DNA from: Saprospiraceae bacterium
Lineage (GTDB): Bacteria; Bacteroidota; Bacteroidia; Chitinophagales; Saprospiraceae
Assembly: GCA_023299965.1 (NCBI GenBank)
Contig: JALZVN010000018.1
Span: forward strand, 1 to 23,761
Length of the DNA stretch: 23,761 bases
Direction of reading: 5' to 3'
In this document: piece by piece, positions 1 through 8,509 of the stretch
How the letters are laid out: each line of letters starts with the position of its first letter
Numbering within the stretch: position 1 is the first letter of the stretch
Program-made: the position numbers and the translations under genes
Notes under the pieces: model-generated
The model's input: the letters and a program-made list of their open reading frames with translations, nothing else
Databases searched by the model: none
What the model was told of the DNA's origin: nothing

Positions 1-9
1 TCGAAATGA

Positions 10-91
10 GCGGGCGTGATGGAATTGGTAGACATGCTAGACTTAGGATCTAGTGCTTCACGGCGTGAGAGTTCGAGTCTCTCCGCCCGCA
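10..91 (+). tRNA. tRNA-Leu (anticodon TAG)
   Basis: The acceptor arms GCGGGCG (10-16) and CGCCCGC (84-90) pair fully, with A91 as discriminator; CCA is not encoded. The anticodon stem CTAGA/TCTAG (37-41/49-53) closes the 7-nt loop CTTAGGA with anticodon TAG at 44-46. This reads CUA leucine codons. A long variable arm (about 54-68), typical of class II tRNAs such as Leu, precedes the T arm with TTCGAGT in its loop. It lies about 40 nt upstream of tig. Confidence 0.96.
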
Positions 92-131
92 CACTTTCGG
101 GATTTCATTTCGCATCTAAAATTTCCAAAAT

Positions 132-1541
132 ATGTCAGTTGTTACCAAAGAAAACGTTGACGCATTGAATGCAACAATCATCGTTACGCTTAAACCTGAA
201 GACATAAATCCAAAGCTCAACCTTGAGCTCAATAAGATCAAAAAAACGGCTTCACTTAAAGGCTTTAGAAAAGGCAAAACGCCAATAGCATTCATCAAGA
301 AGATGTACGGTCAAGGGGTGATGAGTGATGTGGTCAACAACTTACTCCAAGAAGAAATGTCTAAGTTTTTGAAAGAGGAAAAGGTGCAATTTTTGGGTCA
401 ACCGATCCCTTCTTTGAATCATGAGCAGACAGAGCTTAATATCAATGAAATTAGTGATTTGGTGTTTAAGTTTGATCTTGGGCTTGCACCTGAGTTCGAT
501 GTGAAAGGTCTAGACAACGTGTTTACTCACTACGAAGTGAAGATAGATGAGAAAGCTTTGGATGATGAGATAGCTACACTCAAAAAACAGTTAGGCGATA
601 GAAAGGAGGTAGAAAAGGATATCGCAGAAGAAGATTTTTTCAAAGTAGAAGCTGAGGAAGTAAAGGAAGACGGTACGAGCGGTTGGGCGACTACGATCTC
701 ATTACTATATAAGTCAATGACTCCTGAATCTCAAAAATTGTTTTTAGGGAAGGATAAAGGAGATGAGGTGAGCTTTGATGTGTCTCAGTTAGAGGCTGGA
801 AAGGACGAGGCATATATGCGTAAGTATATATTGGGCGTGACGGAAGCGGATGAGGATACTGTAATCGGTAACCAGTTTAAAGGTAAAGTCTCAGAAATAT
901 TGAGAGTATTCCCTGGAGAGTTTAATGAAGATACGCTTAAAAAGGCCTTTGGCGAAAATACAGAAATCAAGGATGAAGCGGGTGTGCGTGAGTACATTGG
1001 TGGAGAAATGAATAAATGGACGGGTAAGCAAGTGGATAGCATCTTGATGCGTTCGATCCATGATAAGTTGATCGAAGAGAATGACTTGGTGTTTCCAAAG
1101 GAATTCCTGCAGAGATGGTTAATGATCAGTGCAGAGAATCCAGATCAAGTAGATAATTCTGATGAAGCCTATGAGGGGTTCGTCAAAAGCTTGAAGTGGA
1201 GACTTATTTCCAACAAGCTTGCAGATAAGCACGATATCAAGGTAGAAGATGCGGATATACTAGAAAGTGGAAAAGCTAATTTACGCCAGATGTTTGGTGG
1301 CGGGCAAGGAGTCGATGACGCTATGATCACGCAATATGCTACGCAAATGTTGGAGCAGGAGGAGTTTTTCAATAGGTCCTACGCTTCTGCGTTTAACGAT
1401 AAAATACTTTCAGTTATGAAAAATGAAGTGAGCACAGAGAAGAAAGAGGTGGATAAGGCTGAAATAGAGCAAATTATGGAGTCTTTGCGAAAGGTGGATG
1501 AGGCAAATGCTGTGCCTGCAGCTACTGCGGAGGAAGAGTAA
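132..1541 (+). CDS. tig: Trigger factor, ribosome-associated chaperone
   Basis: This 469-residue protein fits bacterial trigger factor, which docks at the ribosomal exit tunnel through protein L23 and shields nascent chains in the cytoplasm. The ribosome-binding signature GFRKGKTP is at residues 44-51 within the N-terminal domain. The middle region (about 150-260) sits where the FKBP-like prolyl isomerase domain would be but is divergent. The C-terminal half is the charged, helix-rich substrate cradle, ending in an acidic tail. The length is slightly above the E. coli protein (432 aa). The first ATG after the tRNA gives the full ribosome-binding domain. The order tig-clpP-clpX is conserved in many bacteria and supports the call. 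Confidence 0.93.
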   Translation: MSVVTKENVDALNATIIVTLKPEDINPKLNLELNKIKKTASLKGFRKGKTPIAFIKKMYGQGVMSDVVNNLLQEEMSKFLKEEKVQFLGQPIPSLNHEQTELNINEISDLVFKFDLGLAPEFDVKGLDNVFTHYEVKIDEKALDDEIATLKKQLGDRKEVEKDIAEEDFFKVEAEEVKEDGTSGWATTISLLYKSMTPESQKLFLGKDKGDEVSFDVSQLEAGKDEAYMRKYILGVTEADEDTVIGNQFKGKVSEILRVFPGEFNEDTLKKAFGENTEIKDEAGVREYIGGEMNKWTGKQVDSILMRSIHDKLIEENDLVFPKEFLQRWLMISAENPDQVDNSDEAYEGFVKSLKWRLISNKLADKHDIKVEDADILESGKANLRQMFGGGQGVDDAMITQYATQMLEQEEFFNRSYASAFNDKILSVMKNEVSTEKKEVDKAEIEQIMESLRKVDEANAVPAATAEEE

Positions 1542-1685
1542 AAATTTGCTTTTAGAAAATGACACATTGTTGGTCGTAAAGCGTACACTATGTGATAGGT
1601 ACGTTTTGACACCATTTTCAATACTGATGTACCGAATTACAAACTTTGAAACCTATTATAGTGTTTCATTAAATAAAAGCAAGAT

Positions 1686-2411
1686 ATGTTTTCAAAAGAT
1701 GAATTTAATAAGTACGCTGTCAAGCACTTAGGGCTAAACAGCCAGACACTACACGACTACCAAAAACATACGGATGCGCAAGCCAATATCAGCAATGATG
1801 GTATCATCCTGAGACCAAATATCATCGAAGAACGTCAGATGAATGTAGCCATAATGGATGTATTTTCACGTCTGATGATGGATAGAATTATCTTTTTAGG
1901 TTCTCCAGTAGTTACTGAGGTAGCGAATATTATTCAAGCACAACTTTTATTTTTGGAATCTACGGATCCAAAGAGAGATATTCAGTTGTTTATCAACTCA
2001 CCAGGGGGATCAGTTATTGATGGTCTAGGTATCTATGATACTATGCAATATGTAAGCCCTGATGTAGCAACAATCTGTACAAGTATGGCTGCTTCTATGG
2101 GAGCAGTATTGTTGTCTGCTGGTGAGAAAGGGAAGCGTTCTGCTTTGCCTCACTCTAGAGTGATGATTCACCAATTGTCAGGAGGGATGCAAGGAACGTT
2201 TAGTGATATGGAGATCAGATACCAATTGTCTAAGGATTTGAGACAAGAATTATACGGAATCTTGGCTAAGCACTGTGGTAAGACTTTCGAAGAGATAGAG
2301 GCAGATAGTGATAGAGATAACTGGATGGTAGCGCCGAAGGCTAAAGAATATGGCTTAATTGATGAGGTTTTGGATAAGAAAAATCCTAGAAAGGACGATT
2401 CAAAAGCCTAA
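1686..2411 (+). CDS. clpP: ATP-dependent Clp protease, proteolytic subunit
   Basis: This is the serine peptidase that forms the tetradecameric ClpP barrel and degrades proteins unfolded by ClpX or ClpA in the cytoplasm. The catalytic triad is Ser137 (in MAASMGA), His162 (in VMIHQ) and Asp211 (in SDRDNW). The spacings of 25 and 49 residues match E. coli ClpP (S97/H122/D171). The oxyanion-loop motif NSPGGSV is at about 104-110. At 241 residues it is longer than most ClpPs because roughly 45 residues precede the core; a later in-frame start (for example Met52) is possible. It lies 144 nt after tig and ends just before a strong terminator. Confidence 0.95.
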   Translation: MFSKDEFNKYAVKHLGLNSQTLHDYQKHTDAQANISNDGIILRPNIIEERQMNVAIMDVFSRLMMDRIIFLGSPVVTEVANIIQAQLLFLESTDPKRDIQLFINSPGGSVIDGLGIYDTMQYVSPDVATICTSMAASMGAVLLSAGEKGKRSALPHSRVMIHQLSGGMQGTFSDMEIRYQLSKDLRQELYGILAKHCGKTFEEIEADSDRDNWMVAPKAKEYGLIDEVLDKKNPRKDDSKA

Positions 2412-2433
2412 ATGGTAAAAAATAACAAGATTA

Positions 2434-2468
2434 GAGCCTATCTTTGTAACGGAGATAGGCTCTTTTTT
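2434..2468 (+). terminator. Rho-independent terminator after clpP
   Basis: A perfect 10-bp stem, GAGCCTATCT (2434-2443) with AGATAGGCTC (2453-2462), closes a 9-nt loop and runs straight into a T-rich tail (TTTTTTAT). It begins 22 nt after the clpP stop, so at least part of the clpP transcripts should end before clpX. Confidence 0.88.
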
Positions 2469-2579
2469 ATTTAATATCAAGCCCTCCATACCTAAAGTGA
2501 AAACATAAGCCGCTCTAAAACGCTTATATTGTATATGCTTAGGTGAAGTTAATTTAACCCTATAACTTGAATAACAGAT

Positions 2580-3821
2580 ATGAGAAAGAATGAAAAAGGA
2601 TTTAGATGTAGCTTTTGCGGTCGAGATAAGGCTGAAGCGCTCATATTGATTGCAGGGGTAGATGGTCATATCTGTGAGACTTGTGTAGAGCAAGCTCAAG
2701 AAATCATCTCTGATGAACTTTACTCTTCTCAGCAACATGTCGATCAAGAAGATGGTATGGGTGTAGATTTGGTCTTGCCGATGGATCTCAAAAAGCATCT
2801 TGATGAGTACGTGATCGGTCAGGATGAAGCAAAAAAATTCTTATCTGTTGCGGTATACAATCACTATAAGCGTCTTCGCCAAGTAAAGACAGACGACGTA
2901 GAAATTGAAAAATCAAATATCCTCTTTGTAGGGAATACGGGTACAGGAAAAACCTTACTCGCAAAGACAATTGCCAAGTTCTTAAACGTTCCTTTTTCTA
3001 TAGTAGATGCCACTGTATTTACGGAAGCTGGTTATGTAGGGGAAGATGTAGAAAGCATCTTGAGTCGTTTACTACAGGTATGTGATTATAAGGTGAATCA
3101 AGCGGAACGAGGTATCATCTATATCGATGAGATAGATAAGATCGCTCGTAAAGGAGATAACCCCTCTATCACACGTGATGTATCTGGTGAAGGAGTTCAA
3201 CAAGCTATGCTCAAAATGCTAGAAGGTACTGACGTGAACGTGCCCCCTCAAGGAGGACGTAAGCATCCAGAGCAAAAATTGGTAAAAGTAAATACTGAAA
3301 ATATATTATTCATTTGTGGAGGCGCCTTTGATGGTATCGATAAGATAATTGCCAACAGAATGAATACCCAAGTGATCGGGTTTGGAAATAATGATAAGCA
3401 TAAGGTAGATAGAGAAAACTTGTTGCAGTATATCACACATAAGGATCTTAAGTCTTATGGCTTGATACCTGAGATAATCGGTCGTCTGCCAGTCTTGACT
3501 TATTTAGAGCCATTGGATGAAGAGGCTTTGCGCAGAATCATCACTGAGCCTAAAAATGCAATCATTAAGCAATATCAAAAGTTGTTTGAGATTGAGGGGA
3601 TTGAGTTGACTTTTACAAAAGATGCCGTTTCCTTTATTGCAGAACAAGCTTTGGAATATAAATTAGGCGCTAGAGGTTTGAGGTCTATATGTGAAGCCAT
3701 CATGATGGATGCGATGTATGAAATGCCTTCTCAAAAGGAGGTTACTCACTTTGAAATAACGAAGCCTTATGCACAAGAGAAGTTAGGCGGTTCTATGTTG
3801 AGTAAGTTACGCGTAGCTTAG
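2580..3821 (+). CDS. clpX: ATP-dependent Clp protease, ATP-binding subunit ClpX
   Basis: This 413-residue AAA+ unfoldase recognises tagged substrates and threads them into ClpP. An N-terminal C4 zinc-binding domain has C10/C13 and C32/C35. The AAA+ core follows, with Walker A GNTGTGKT (118-125), the pore loop GYVGEDVE, Walker B with the IDEIDK motif, and the sensor-2 motif GARGLRS near residue 363. Length is normal for the family (about 420). The start gives the complete zinc domain 7-10 residues in. It is adjacent to clpP but separated by about 170 nt containing a terminator, so it probably has its own promoter; I did not find a clear TAnnTTTG box there. Confidence 0.96.
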   Translation: MRKNEKGFRCSFCGRDKAEALILIAGVDGHICETCVEQAQEIISDELYSSQQHVDQEDGMGVDLVLPMDLKKHLDEYVIGQDEAKKFLSVAVYNHYKRLRQVKTDDVEIEKSNILFVGNTGTGKTLLAKTIAKFLNVPFSIVDATVFTEAGYVGEDVESILSRLLQVCDYKVNQAERGIIYIDEIDKIARKGDNPSITRDVSGEGVQQAMLKMLEGTDVNVPPQGGRKHPEQKLVKVNTENILFICGGAFDGIDKIIANRMNTQVIGFGNNDKHKVDRENLLQYITHKDLKSYGLIPEIIGRLPVLTYLEPLDEEALRRIITEPKNAIIKQYQKLFEIEGIELTFTKDAVSFIAEQALEYKLGARGLRSICEAIMMDAMYEMPSQKEVTHFEITKPYAQEKLGGSMLSKLRVA

Positions 3822-3837
3822 AGTGAGGGGGATATTT

Positions 3838-3952
3838 AGCTGTTAGCCTTTAGCAGTTTTACGGAGGTACTTAATTTTTTCTCTTTCATCTAGTTTTTTT
3901 TGGATGAAAGCCATTAACATGCGCTCTAATTTTTTCCTAAAACCTAACAGCT
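3838..3952. repeat. 9-bp inverted repeat spanning the clpX-truA gap
   Basis: AGCTGTTAG (3838-3846) and its exact complement CTAACAGCT (3944-3952) lie at the two ends of the clpX-truA intergenic region, the second followed by cTTTTTA. A further 8-bp hairpin, CTTTCATC/GATGAAAG (3883-3890/3903-3910), lies inside. The layout could fold as a long stem ending in a T run just before truA. It may be a weak terminator or chance; there is no other evidence. Confidence 0.3.
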
Positions 3953-3959
3953 CTTTTTA

Positions 3960-4721
3960 ATGAGATTTTTCGCTCGCATACAGTACTTAGGAAAATCCTA
4001 CGCAGGTTGGCAGAGACAGCCGAATGCAAATAGCGTACAAGCAGAAATAGAAAAATGCCTCTCTACTATTTTTAGAGAAGAAATAGCCATCATGGGCTGT
4101 GGACGCACGGATGCTGGGGTACACGCCAAGAAATTCTATTTTCATTTTGAAACGACACAAACAGATCCAACGGCACATATAGCTAGACTGAATGGTTTTT
4201 TACCTAGAGATATAGTAATAGAAGGTATATATCAAGTACCTGATGAAGCACATGCTCGTTTCGACGCGAACCATCGTGCGTATGAATACTATATCAATTT
4301 TGTCAAGACACCATTCGAGATAGATACCAGTTGGCAAGTACCTTTAAAGGGAGCGAACATTGACTTTGCTAAGTTGACTGCTTGTGCAGATCTGATCAAA
4401 CAGTATGGTACCTTTTTTCCTTTTTGCAAATCCAATCACGATGCACATACTTTGGACTGTACGATCTATGAATCTCGCTGGGAAAGAGTAGGGGATAGTG
4501 GTCTTGTTTACCACATTGCCGCCAATCGTTTTTTGCGAGGTATGGTAAGATTGATTGTCGGTTGCAGTATCCGAGTGGCAACTAATAAAATTAATTTATC
4601 TGAAGTTCAGGACGCACTAGAACATCAAACTAGAATTGCTAATGCGTATAGCGCTCCTGCACAAGGGCTATTTCTAAGTGAAGTCCAATACCCACTTAGT
4701 GTAGGATTGTCATTAACATAG
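3960..4721 (+). CDS. truA: tRNA pseudouridine(38-40) synthase TruA
   Basis: This enzyme isomerises uridines 38, 39 and 40 in the anticodon stem-loop of many tRNAs. The 253 residues match the family's usual length. The N-terminal signature YLGKSYAGWQRQ (9-20) and the catalytic loop GCGRTDAGVHA (46-56), with Asp51 as the expected catalytic nucleophile, are both intact. The C-terminal region has FLRGMVR, the conserved stretch that packs against the active site. The ATG at 3960 starts directly in the first beta strand (MRFFARIQY), as in homologues. It stands between clpX and a small HMA-fold gene in the same orientation. Confidence 0.95.
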   Translation: MRFFARIQYLGKSYAGWQRQPNANSVQAEIEKCLSTIFREEIAIMGCGRTDAGVHAKKFYFHFETTQTDPTAHIARLNGFLPRDIVIEGIYQVPDEAHARFDANHRAYEYYINFVKTPFEIDTSWQVPLKGANIDFAKLTACADLIKQYGTFFPFCKSNHDAHTLDCTIYESRWERVGDSGLVYHIAANRFLRGMVRLIVGCSIRVATNKINLSEVQDALEHQTRIANAYSAPAQGLFLSEVQYPLSVGLSLT

Positions 4722-4819
4722 TTGAGCTTATCAACTCACCACGAATTGGTTTAAAATTTGTTTTAATAGTGATTGAATCGCAGCGATGCGAGGTATTTTA
4801 TTAATTACAATTTTTAGCC

Positions 4820-5032
4820 ATGAAGATATTAAAGTTCAAAACCAATATTATTTCTAGTGCAGCTGTGGGTGTTGTTTCTACATTTATTGACAAGATGGAT
4901 ACTATCAGAAGCTGGGAAGTAGAAACTGCTAATCCAGAAAAGATTCTTATTGTAAGGGGAGAAGGCGTTTCTGCCGCTCGAATTGAAGGTGCAGTAAGAC
5001 GTGCTGGATTTCAAATTGCTGCAGTGAAGTAA
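4820..5032 (+). CDS. Small HMA-fold protein lacking the CxxC metal site
   Basis: This 70-residue cytoplasmic protein has the size and pattern of a single heavy-metal-associated domain (beta-alpha-beta-beta-alpha-beta). Strand 1 is MKILKFKTNI, followed by a helix around 13-25, the strands SWEVETAN and KILIVRGEG, a helix around 51-63 (AARIEGAVRRAG), and a last strand FQIAAVK. Bacteroidota homologues as I recall them read TNIKCxxC in strand 1/loop 1. Here the corresponding positions are Ser12 and Ala15, and the protein has no cysteine at all, so it should not bind copper or zinc in the usual way. It lies 98 nt after truA and ends in a strong terminator. The fold is confident by pattern; the function is unknown. 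Confidence 0.72.
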   Translation: MKILKFKTNIISSAAVGVVSTFIDKMDTIRSWEVETANPEKILIVRGEGVSAARIEGAVRRAGFQIAAVK

Positions 5033-5052
5033 TTGAATGTAAATTTCCACAT

Positions 5053-5092
5053 AAAAAGCCCATTGCTGATTAAGATCAGCAATGGGCTTTTT
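5053..5092. terminator. Bidirectional terminator between HMA-fold gene and glyA
   Basis: A perfect 18-bp stem, 5053-5070 paired with 5075-5092, has a 4-nt loop (TAAG). A run of A on the left and T on the right makes it active in both directions. It begins 20 nt after the small HMA-fold gene and 22 nt beyond the glyA stop, so it serves both convergent genes. Confidence 0.93.
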
Positions 5093-5114
5093 TCATTTTA
5101 GTCGATGAAATCAA

Positions 5115-6401
5115 CTAAGTCATTTTCAAACTAGGGTATAGTTCAAAACGTTGCATAAACTGATTCACCGCTCCTTTTACATTTTTGAGGGTACCTTCAT
5201 TTTCATGTTGCATCAAGACCTCATCGATCCATTCTACCACTTGTACGCAATCCGTTTCATTGAATCCTCTAGTTGTGATAGCAGCAGTACCGATGCGAAT
5301 ACCAGAGGTAGTAAATGGAGATTCCGTATCAAACGGAACCATATTTTTATTAACTGTGATATCGGCTTGCACTAAAGCTTTTTCAGCTTGCTTTCCGTTG
5401 ATATTTTTCGAGCGAAGATCTATTAGCATTAGGTGATTGTCTGTTCCACCAGATACCAAGTCATAGCCTTTGCCAACAAAAGCTTTCGCCATTGCTTGTG
5501 CATTCTTGATGACTTGAGTTCCATACGTAGTAAATGATGGATCTAGTGCTTCTCCAAAAGCAACTGCTTTGGCTGCGATGACATGCTCCAGTGGTCCACC
5601 TTGCATGCCGGGGAATACACCGCTATTCAAAATCGCAGACATCTTGATAGGGTTTCCTTTCTTTGTCGTTCTTCCCCAAGGATTTACAAAATTCTTTCCC
5701 ATCATGATGATTCCACCTCTTGGTCCTCTCAAAGTTTTATGAGTAGTCGAAGTCACAATGTGGCAATGTTGCATTGGGTCATTGAGATGCTTCCCAACAA
5801 TTAGACCTGCTGGATGAGCAATATCCGCTAATAAGAGTGCTCCTACACTATCTGCAATCGCTCTAAATCGAGCGTAATCCCAATCTCTAGAGTAAGCAGA
5901 GGCTCCGCAGATGATAAGCTTAGGTTTTACTTGTTCTGCTTTTGCAGCCACCTTATCCATATCGATCAGTCCAGTGTCTTTCTCCACACCATAGAAATTT
6001 GGCTTATAGACTTTTCCACTATAGTTCACAGTTGATCCATGAGATAAGTGTCCTCCATGACTCAAGTCGAAGCCCAATATTTCATCACCAGGATTTAAAC
6101 ATGCTAAAAACACAGCCGCATTAGCTTGTGCACCAGAGTGTGGTTGCACATTGGCGTATTCTGCATTGAAAAGTTGCTTCAGTCTATCAATAGCGATTTG
6201 CTCTACCTCATCTACCACTTCGCATCCACCATAGTATCTTTTTCCAGGATAGCCTTCAGCATATTTATTGGTAAGGCAGGTGCCCATGGCGTCCATAACA
6301 GCCTTACTGGTAAAGTTTTCAGAAGCTATTAGCTCTATTCCTTCCCTTTGGCGGTGAAGTTCTTTCTGAATTAAATTGAAAATTGGGTCTTGTTGATTCA
6401 T
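5115..6401 (-). CDS. glyA: Serine hydroxymethyltransferase
   Basis: This PLP enzyme interconverts serine and glycine while loading one-carbon units onto tetrahydrofolate in the cytoplasm. The 428 residues fit the family (about 417-430). The N-terminal ELIASENF (23-30) and YAEGYPGKRYYGG (47-59), the histidine-containing FDLSHGGHLSHGS (111-123), LADIAHPAGLI (191-201) and the PLP-lysine motif TTTHKTLRGPRGG (Lys222) are all intact. The start is the first ATG in front of the usual N-terminal helix. The gene is convergent with the small HMA-fold gene and divergent from the phosphoesterase at 6604. Confidence 0.97.
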   Translation of the reverse strand: MNQQDPIFNLIQKELHRQREGIELIASENFTSKAVMDAMGTCLTNKYAEGYPGKRYYGGCEVVDEVEQIAIDRLKQLFNAEYANVQPHSGAQANAAVFLACLNPGDEILGFDLSHGGHLSHGSTVNYSGKVYKPNFYGVEKDTGLIDMDKVAAKAEQVKPKLIICGASAYSRDWDYARFRAIADSVGALLLADIAHPAGLIVGKHLNDPMQHCHIVTSTTHKTLRGPRGGIIMMGKNFVNPWGRTTKKGNPIKMSAILNSGVFPGMQGGPLEHVIAAKAVAFGEALDPSFTTYGTQVIKNAQAMAKAFVGKGYDLVSGGTDNHLMLIDLRSKNINGKQAEKALVQADITVNKNMVPFDTESPFTTSGIRIGTAAITTRGFNETDCVQVVEWIDEVLMQHENEGTLKNVKGAVNQFMQRFELYPSLKMT

Positions 6402-6476
6402 TGGATACTATGTTAAAAAATCAGTAAAAAGTGATTTTGGCACCCTTTTGTACGCTATGTACACATGTACCAAGGA

Positions 6477-6484
6477 CAAAAATA
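6477..6484 (-). promoter_or_regulatory. Candidate -7 box for glyA
   Basis: Read on the minus strand this is TATTTTTG, an exact match to the Bacteroidota -7 consensus TAnnTTTG, about 75 nt upstream of the glyA start. No TTTG is found 19 nt further upstream, so only half the promoter is supported. A short palindrome (GTACA-CA-TGTAC, 6460-6470) would lie in the transcribed leader. Confidence 0.35.
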
Positions 6485-6573
6485 CAAATTTGTTTGCCCA
6501 CTTGATAATAAGCGTTGTGCGAATTAGTCCTAATAATTAAAGGAATACATATTAAAATTATATATAATTTACA

Positions 6574-6581
6574 TAAATTTG
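6574..6581 (+). promoter_or_regulatory. Candidate -7 box for the phosphoesterase gene
   Basis: TAAATTTG matches TAnnTTTG exactly and lies 22 nt upstream of the GTG start. The upstream 30 nt are very AT-rich but contain no TTTG at the right spacing. Confidence 0.32.
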
Positions 6582-6603
6582 AGACACAATTAATTAAGTA
6601 ATC

Positions 6604-8160
6604 GTGCTAGCAAGAAATACTATACTGATACTTTGTTTGTTATGGAGCACTATCTGTGTGGCCAAAGTAGATAGGTTGCGTGCTTCATTGCGTTCAGATC
6701 CAGCTACTTCGATAGTGATTGGATGGGACCAGGTTTCAGGTACTGCCCCTTTATTGGTTTTCGATACAGCATCACATAATGGAGATATCCCTTCTTATAC
6801 CTCCTCTCAAATGGTGGATGCGGAGAACGATTATGCAGGAATGCAAAATAAATTTGTGCGATTAGAGGGATTAACACCCAATACAGTGTACTACTTCGTC
6901 ATAGTAGATTCTGAAGGAGTGTCTAAAGAATATTCATTTGAGACCTTACCAAATACTTCTGAAGAACGTATTTCTATCATCGCAGGTGGTGATAGCCGTA
7001 ACTATAGAAAAGCTAGGCAGTCTGCCAACAAAATGGTGGCAAAGCTTCACCCGCATATGGTAATGTTTGGCGGGGACATGACTGGAGGAGATAACGCAGA
7101 ACAATGGTATGCTTGGATGAATGATTGGCAACTAACCATCACCGAGCAGGGAAGATTAATTCCTGTTGTAACAGCTAGAGGAAATCACGAATATTCGAAC
7201 AGATCTATCATGGAGCTATTTGATGTGCCTACCAAAAGTAATTACTATAGCCTTCGTATTGGTGGAAACCTAGCTCAGCTATACACCTTAAATTCGCTCA
7301 TAGCAGCGGGAGGAGAGCAGGCAGCTTGGTTAGAACAAGAATTGATAACCCATCATCAGGATGTGTATTGGCAGCTTTCGCAATATCACTTTGCGACTCG
7401 ACCACACACCAAGCGTAAGGCAGAGCGCAACGATCAACTCAACTATTGGTCAACGCTATTCTACAAATACGGAGTAGACTTAGTCGTAGAGTCTGATGCC
7501 CATGTAGTAAAGACTACTTACCCATTGAAGCCCGGAAAAGAAAAAGGCTCCCAGCAAGGATTTGTTAGAGACGATAAAAAGGGAACAGTTTACGTAGGTG
7601 AAGGATGTTGGGGAGCTCCATTACGACCAAATAACGATGATAAGAAGTGGACTAGGGCAAGTGGTAGTTTCAATCAGTTTAAATGGTTATTCATTGATAA
7701 AAAGGGCATAGAAGTACGCACGGTACTAACAGATACTGCAGATAAAGTAGGAGACGAGTGTTTTTACGATCGGTTCTGTATCCCATCTGATATTGGTATC
7801 TGGGATCCACCCACGGGTGATGTCCTGCTTATAGAGCAGAGAGATGTAAGTAATATCGCTGGTGTGAAGTCAGATGAGAAGAATATTGAAGTCCTTGATT
7901 TCAAGTCAAGAAGCATCGCTAATGATCAGAGAGAGATCAAGTGGATTACTAGACATGAGAATGATTCTGTCAACTACGAATTGCAAAAGCTAAACCTTTT
8001 TGGTTCTAGCTATAAGACTATAGCCATGATCAATGGTCAGGGGAGTACTCAAGAAAAGAATTACTACAAATACATAGATGATTCCGATTCTGATAGTTCA
8101 GCCTACCGACTCAAAAAGATATCTTCAAAAGGGGTTACCTTATTTTATATTGGAGAGTAG
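6604..8160 (+). CDS. Secreted purple-acid-phosphatase-like metallophosphoesterase
   Basis: The 518-residue protein starts at a GTG because an in-frame TAA lies 7 nt upstream. A signal peptide covers about residues 1-20 (hydrophobic ILILCLLWSTICVA). Residues 21-115 form a fibronectin-like/PAP N-terminal domain ending in LTPNTVYYFVI. A binuclear metallophosphoesterase core follows, with D130 (GGDSR), D158 (GGDMTGG), N194-H195 (GNHE), H262 (YHFATRP) and D298/H300 (SDAH). The usual GHxH motif therefore reads SDAH, with Asp in place of the first His. The last 90 residues resemble the beta-sandwich that often precedes a T9SS sorting domain, but no sorting domain follows. Probably an exported phosphatase or phosphodiesterase; the substrate is unknown. 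Confidence 0.82.
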   Translation: MLARNTILILCLLWSTICVAKVDRLRASLRSDPATSIVIGWDQVSGTAPLLVFDTASHNGDIPSYTSSQMVDAENDYAGMQNKFVRLEGLTPNTVYYFVIVDSEGVSKEYSFETLPNTSEERISIIAGGDSRNYRKARQSANKMVAKLHPHMVMFGGDMTGGDNAEQWYAWMNDWQLTITEQGRLIPVVTARGNHEYSNRSIMELFDVPTKSNYYSLRIGGNLAQLYTLNSLIAAGGEQAAWLEQELITHHQDVYWQLSQYHFATRPHTKRKAERNDQLNYWSTLFYKYGVDLVVESDAHVVKTTYPLKPGKEKGSQQGFVRDDKKGTVYVGEGCWGAPLRPNNDDKKWTRASGSFNQFKWLFIDKKGIEVRTVLTDTADKVGDECFYDRFCIPSDIGIWDPPTGDVLLIEQRDVSNIAGVKSDEKNIEVLDFKSRSIANDQREIKWITRHENDSVNYELQKLNLFGSSYKTIAMINGQGSTQEKNYYKYIDDSDSDSSAYRLKKISSKGVTLFYIGE

Positions 8161-8467
8161 TCAAATACTATTCTCTTTCTTTTTTGGATATCATAATTCT
8201 AAGATATTCTTCTTTCATTAATCCTGTCTTGTCTTTTAATATTAGGCTGTACATCTTTCTACAATACTTTTGAGCGCGGGAGCCTAGTTTTTTAGGGGAA
8301 TTGTGATTCGTTGTTATTCCATTATCATGCCGCCATCCAAATTAAATTTCCTTGTTCTTGTGAGGTTCGAATACATCTGGTAAGATCTTCCGTACGCGCT
8401 ACGGGAGCCAAACTTGGTGAGGAGAGGCAGAACCTTCCCTTCAAAGAGTGAGATTCATTAAGCACTA

Positions 8468-8509
8468 AAAGTACGCCACATGGCGACACGGTGATCTGTG
8501 GCGTACTTT
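8468..8509. repeat. 13-bp perfect inverted repeat, 16-nt loop
   Basis: AAAGTACGCCACA (8468-8480) and TGTGGCGTACTTT (8497-8509) are exact complements. There is no T run on either side, so it is not a standard terminator. Its GC-rich arms stand out from the surrounding AT-rich DNA. Confidence 0.8.

Noticed and set aside
1498..1731. 77-residue open frame across the tig-clpP gap
   Set aside because: It overlaps both genes in another frame and has no domain; it is a shadow of the spacer.
2439..2446. TATCTTTG inside the clpP terminator as a promoter for clpX
   Set aside because: It matches TAnnTTTG, but there is no TTTG 19 nt upstream, and the bases are explained by the terminator stem.
2400..2798. 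132-residue open frame on the minus strand over the clpP-clpX spacer
   Set aside because: It is antisense to the start of clpX and runs through the clpP terminator; not a plausible gene.
4722..4745. GTTGA/TCAAC hairpin after truA as a terminator
   Set aside because: Only 5 bp and no T run follows.
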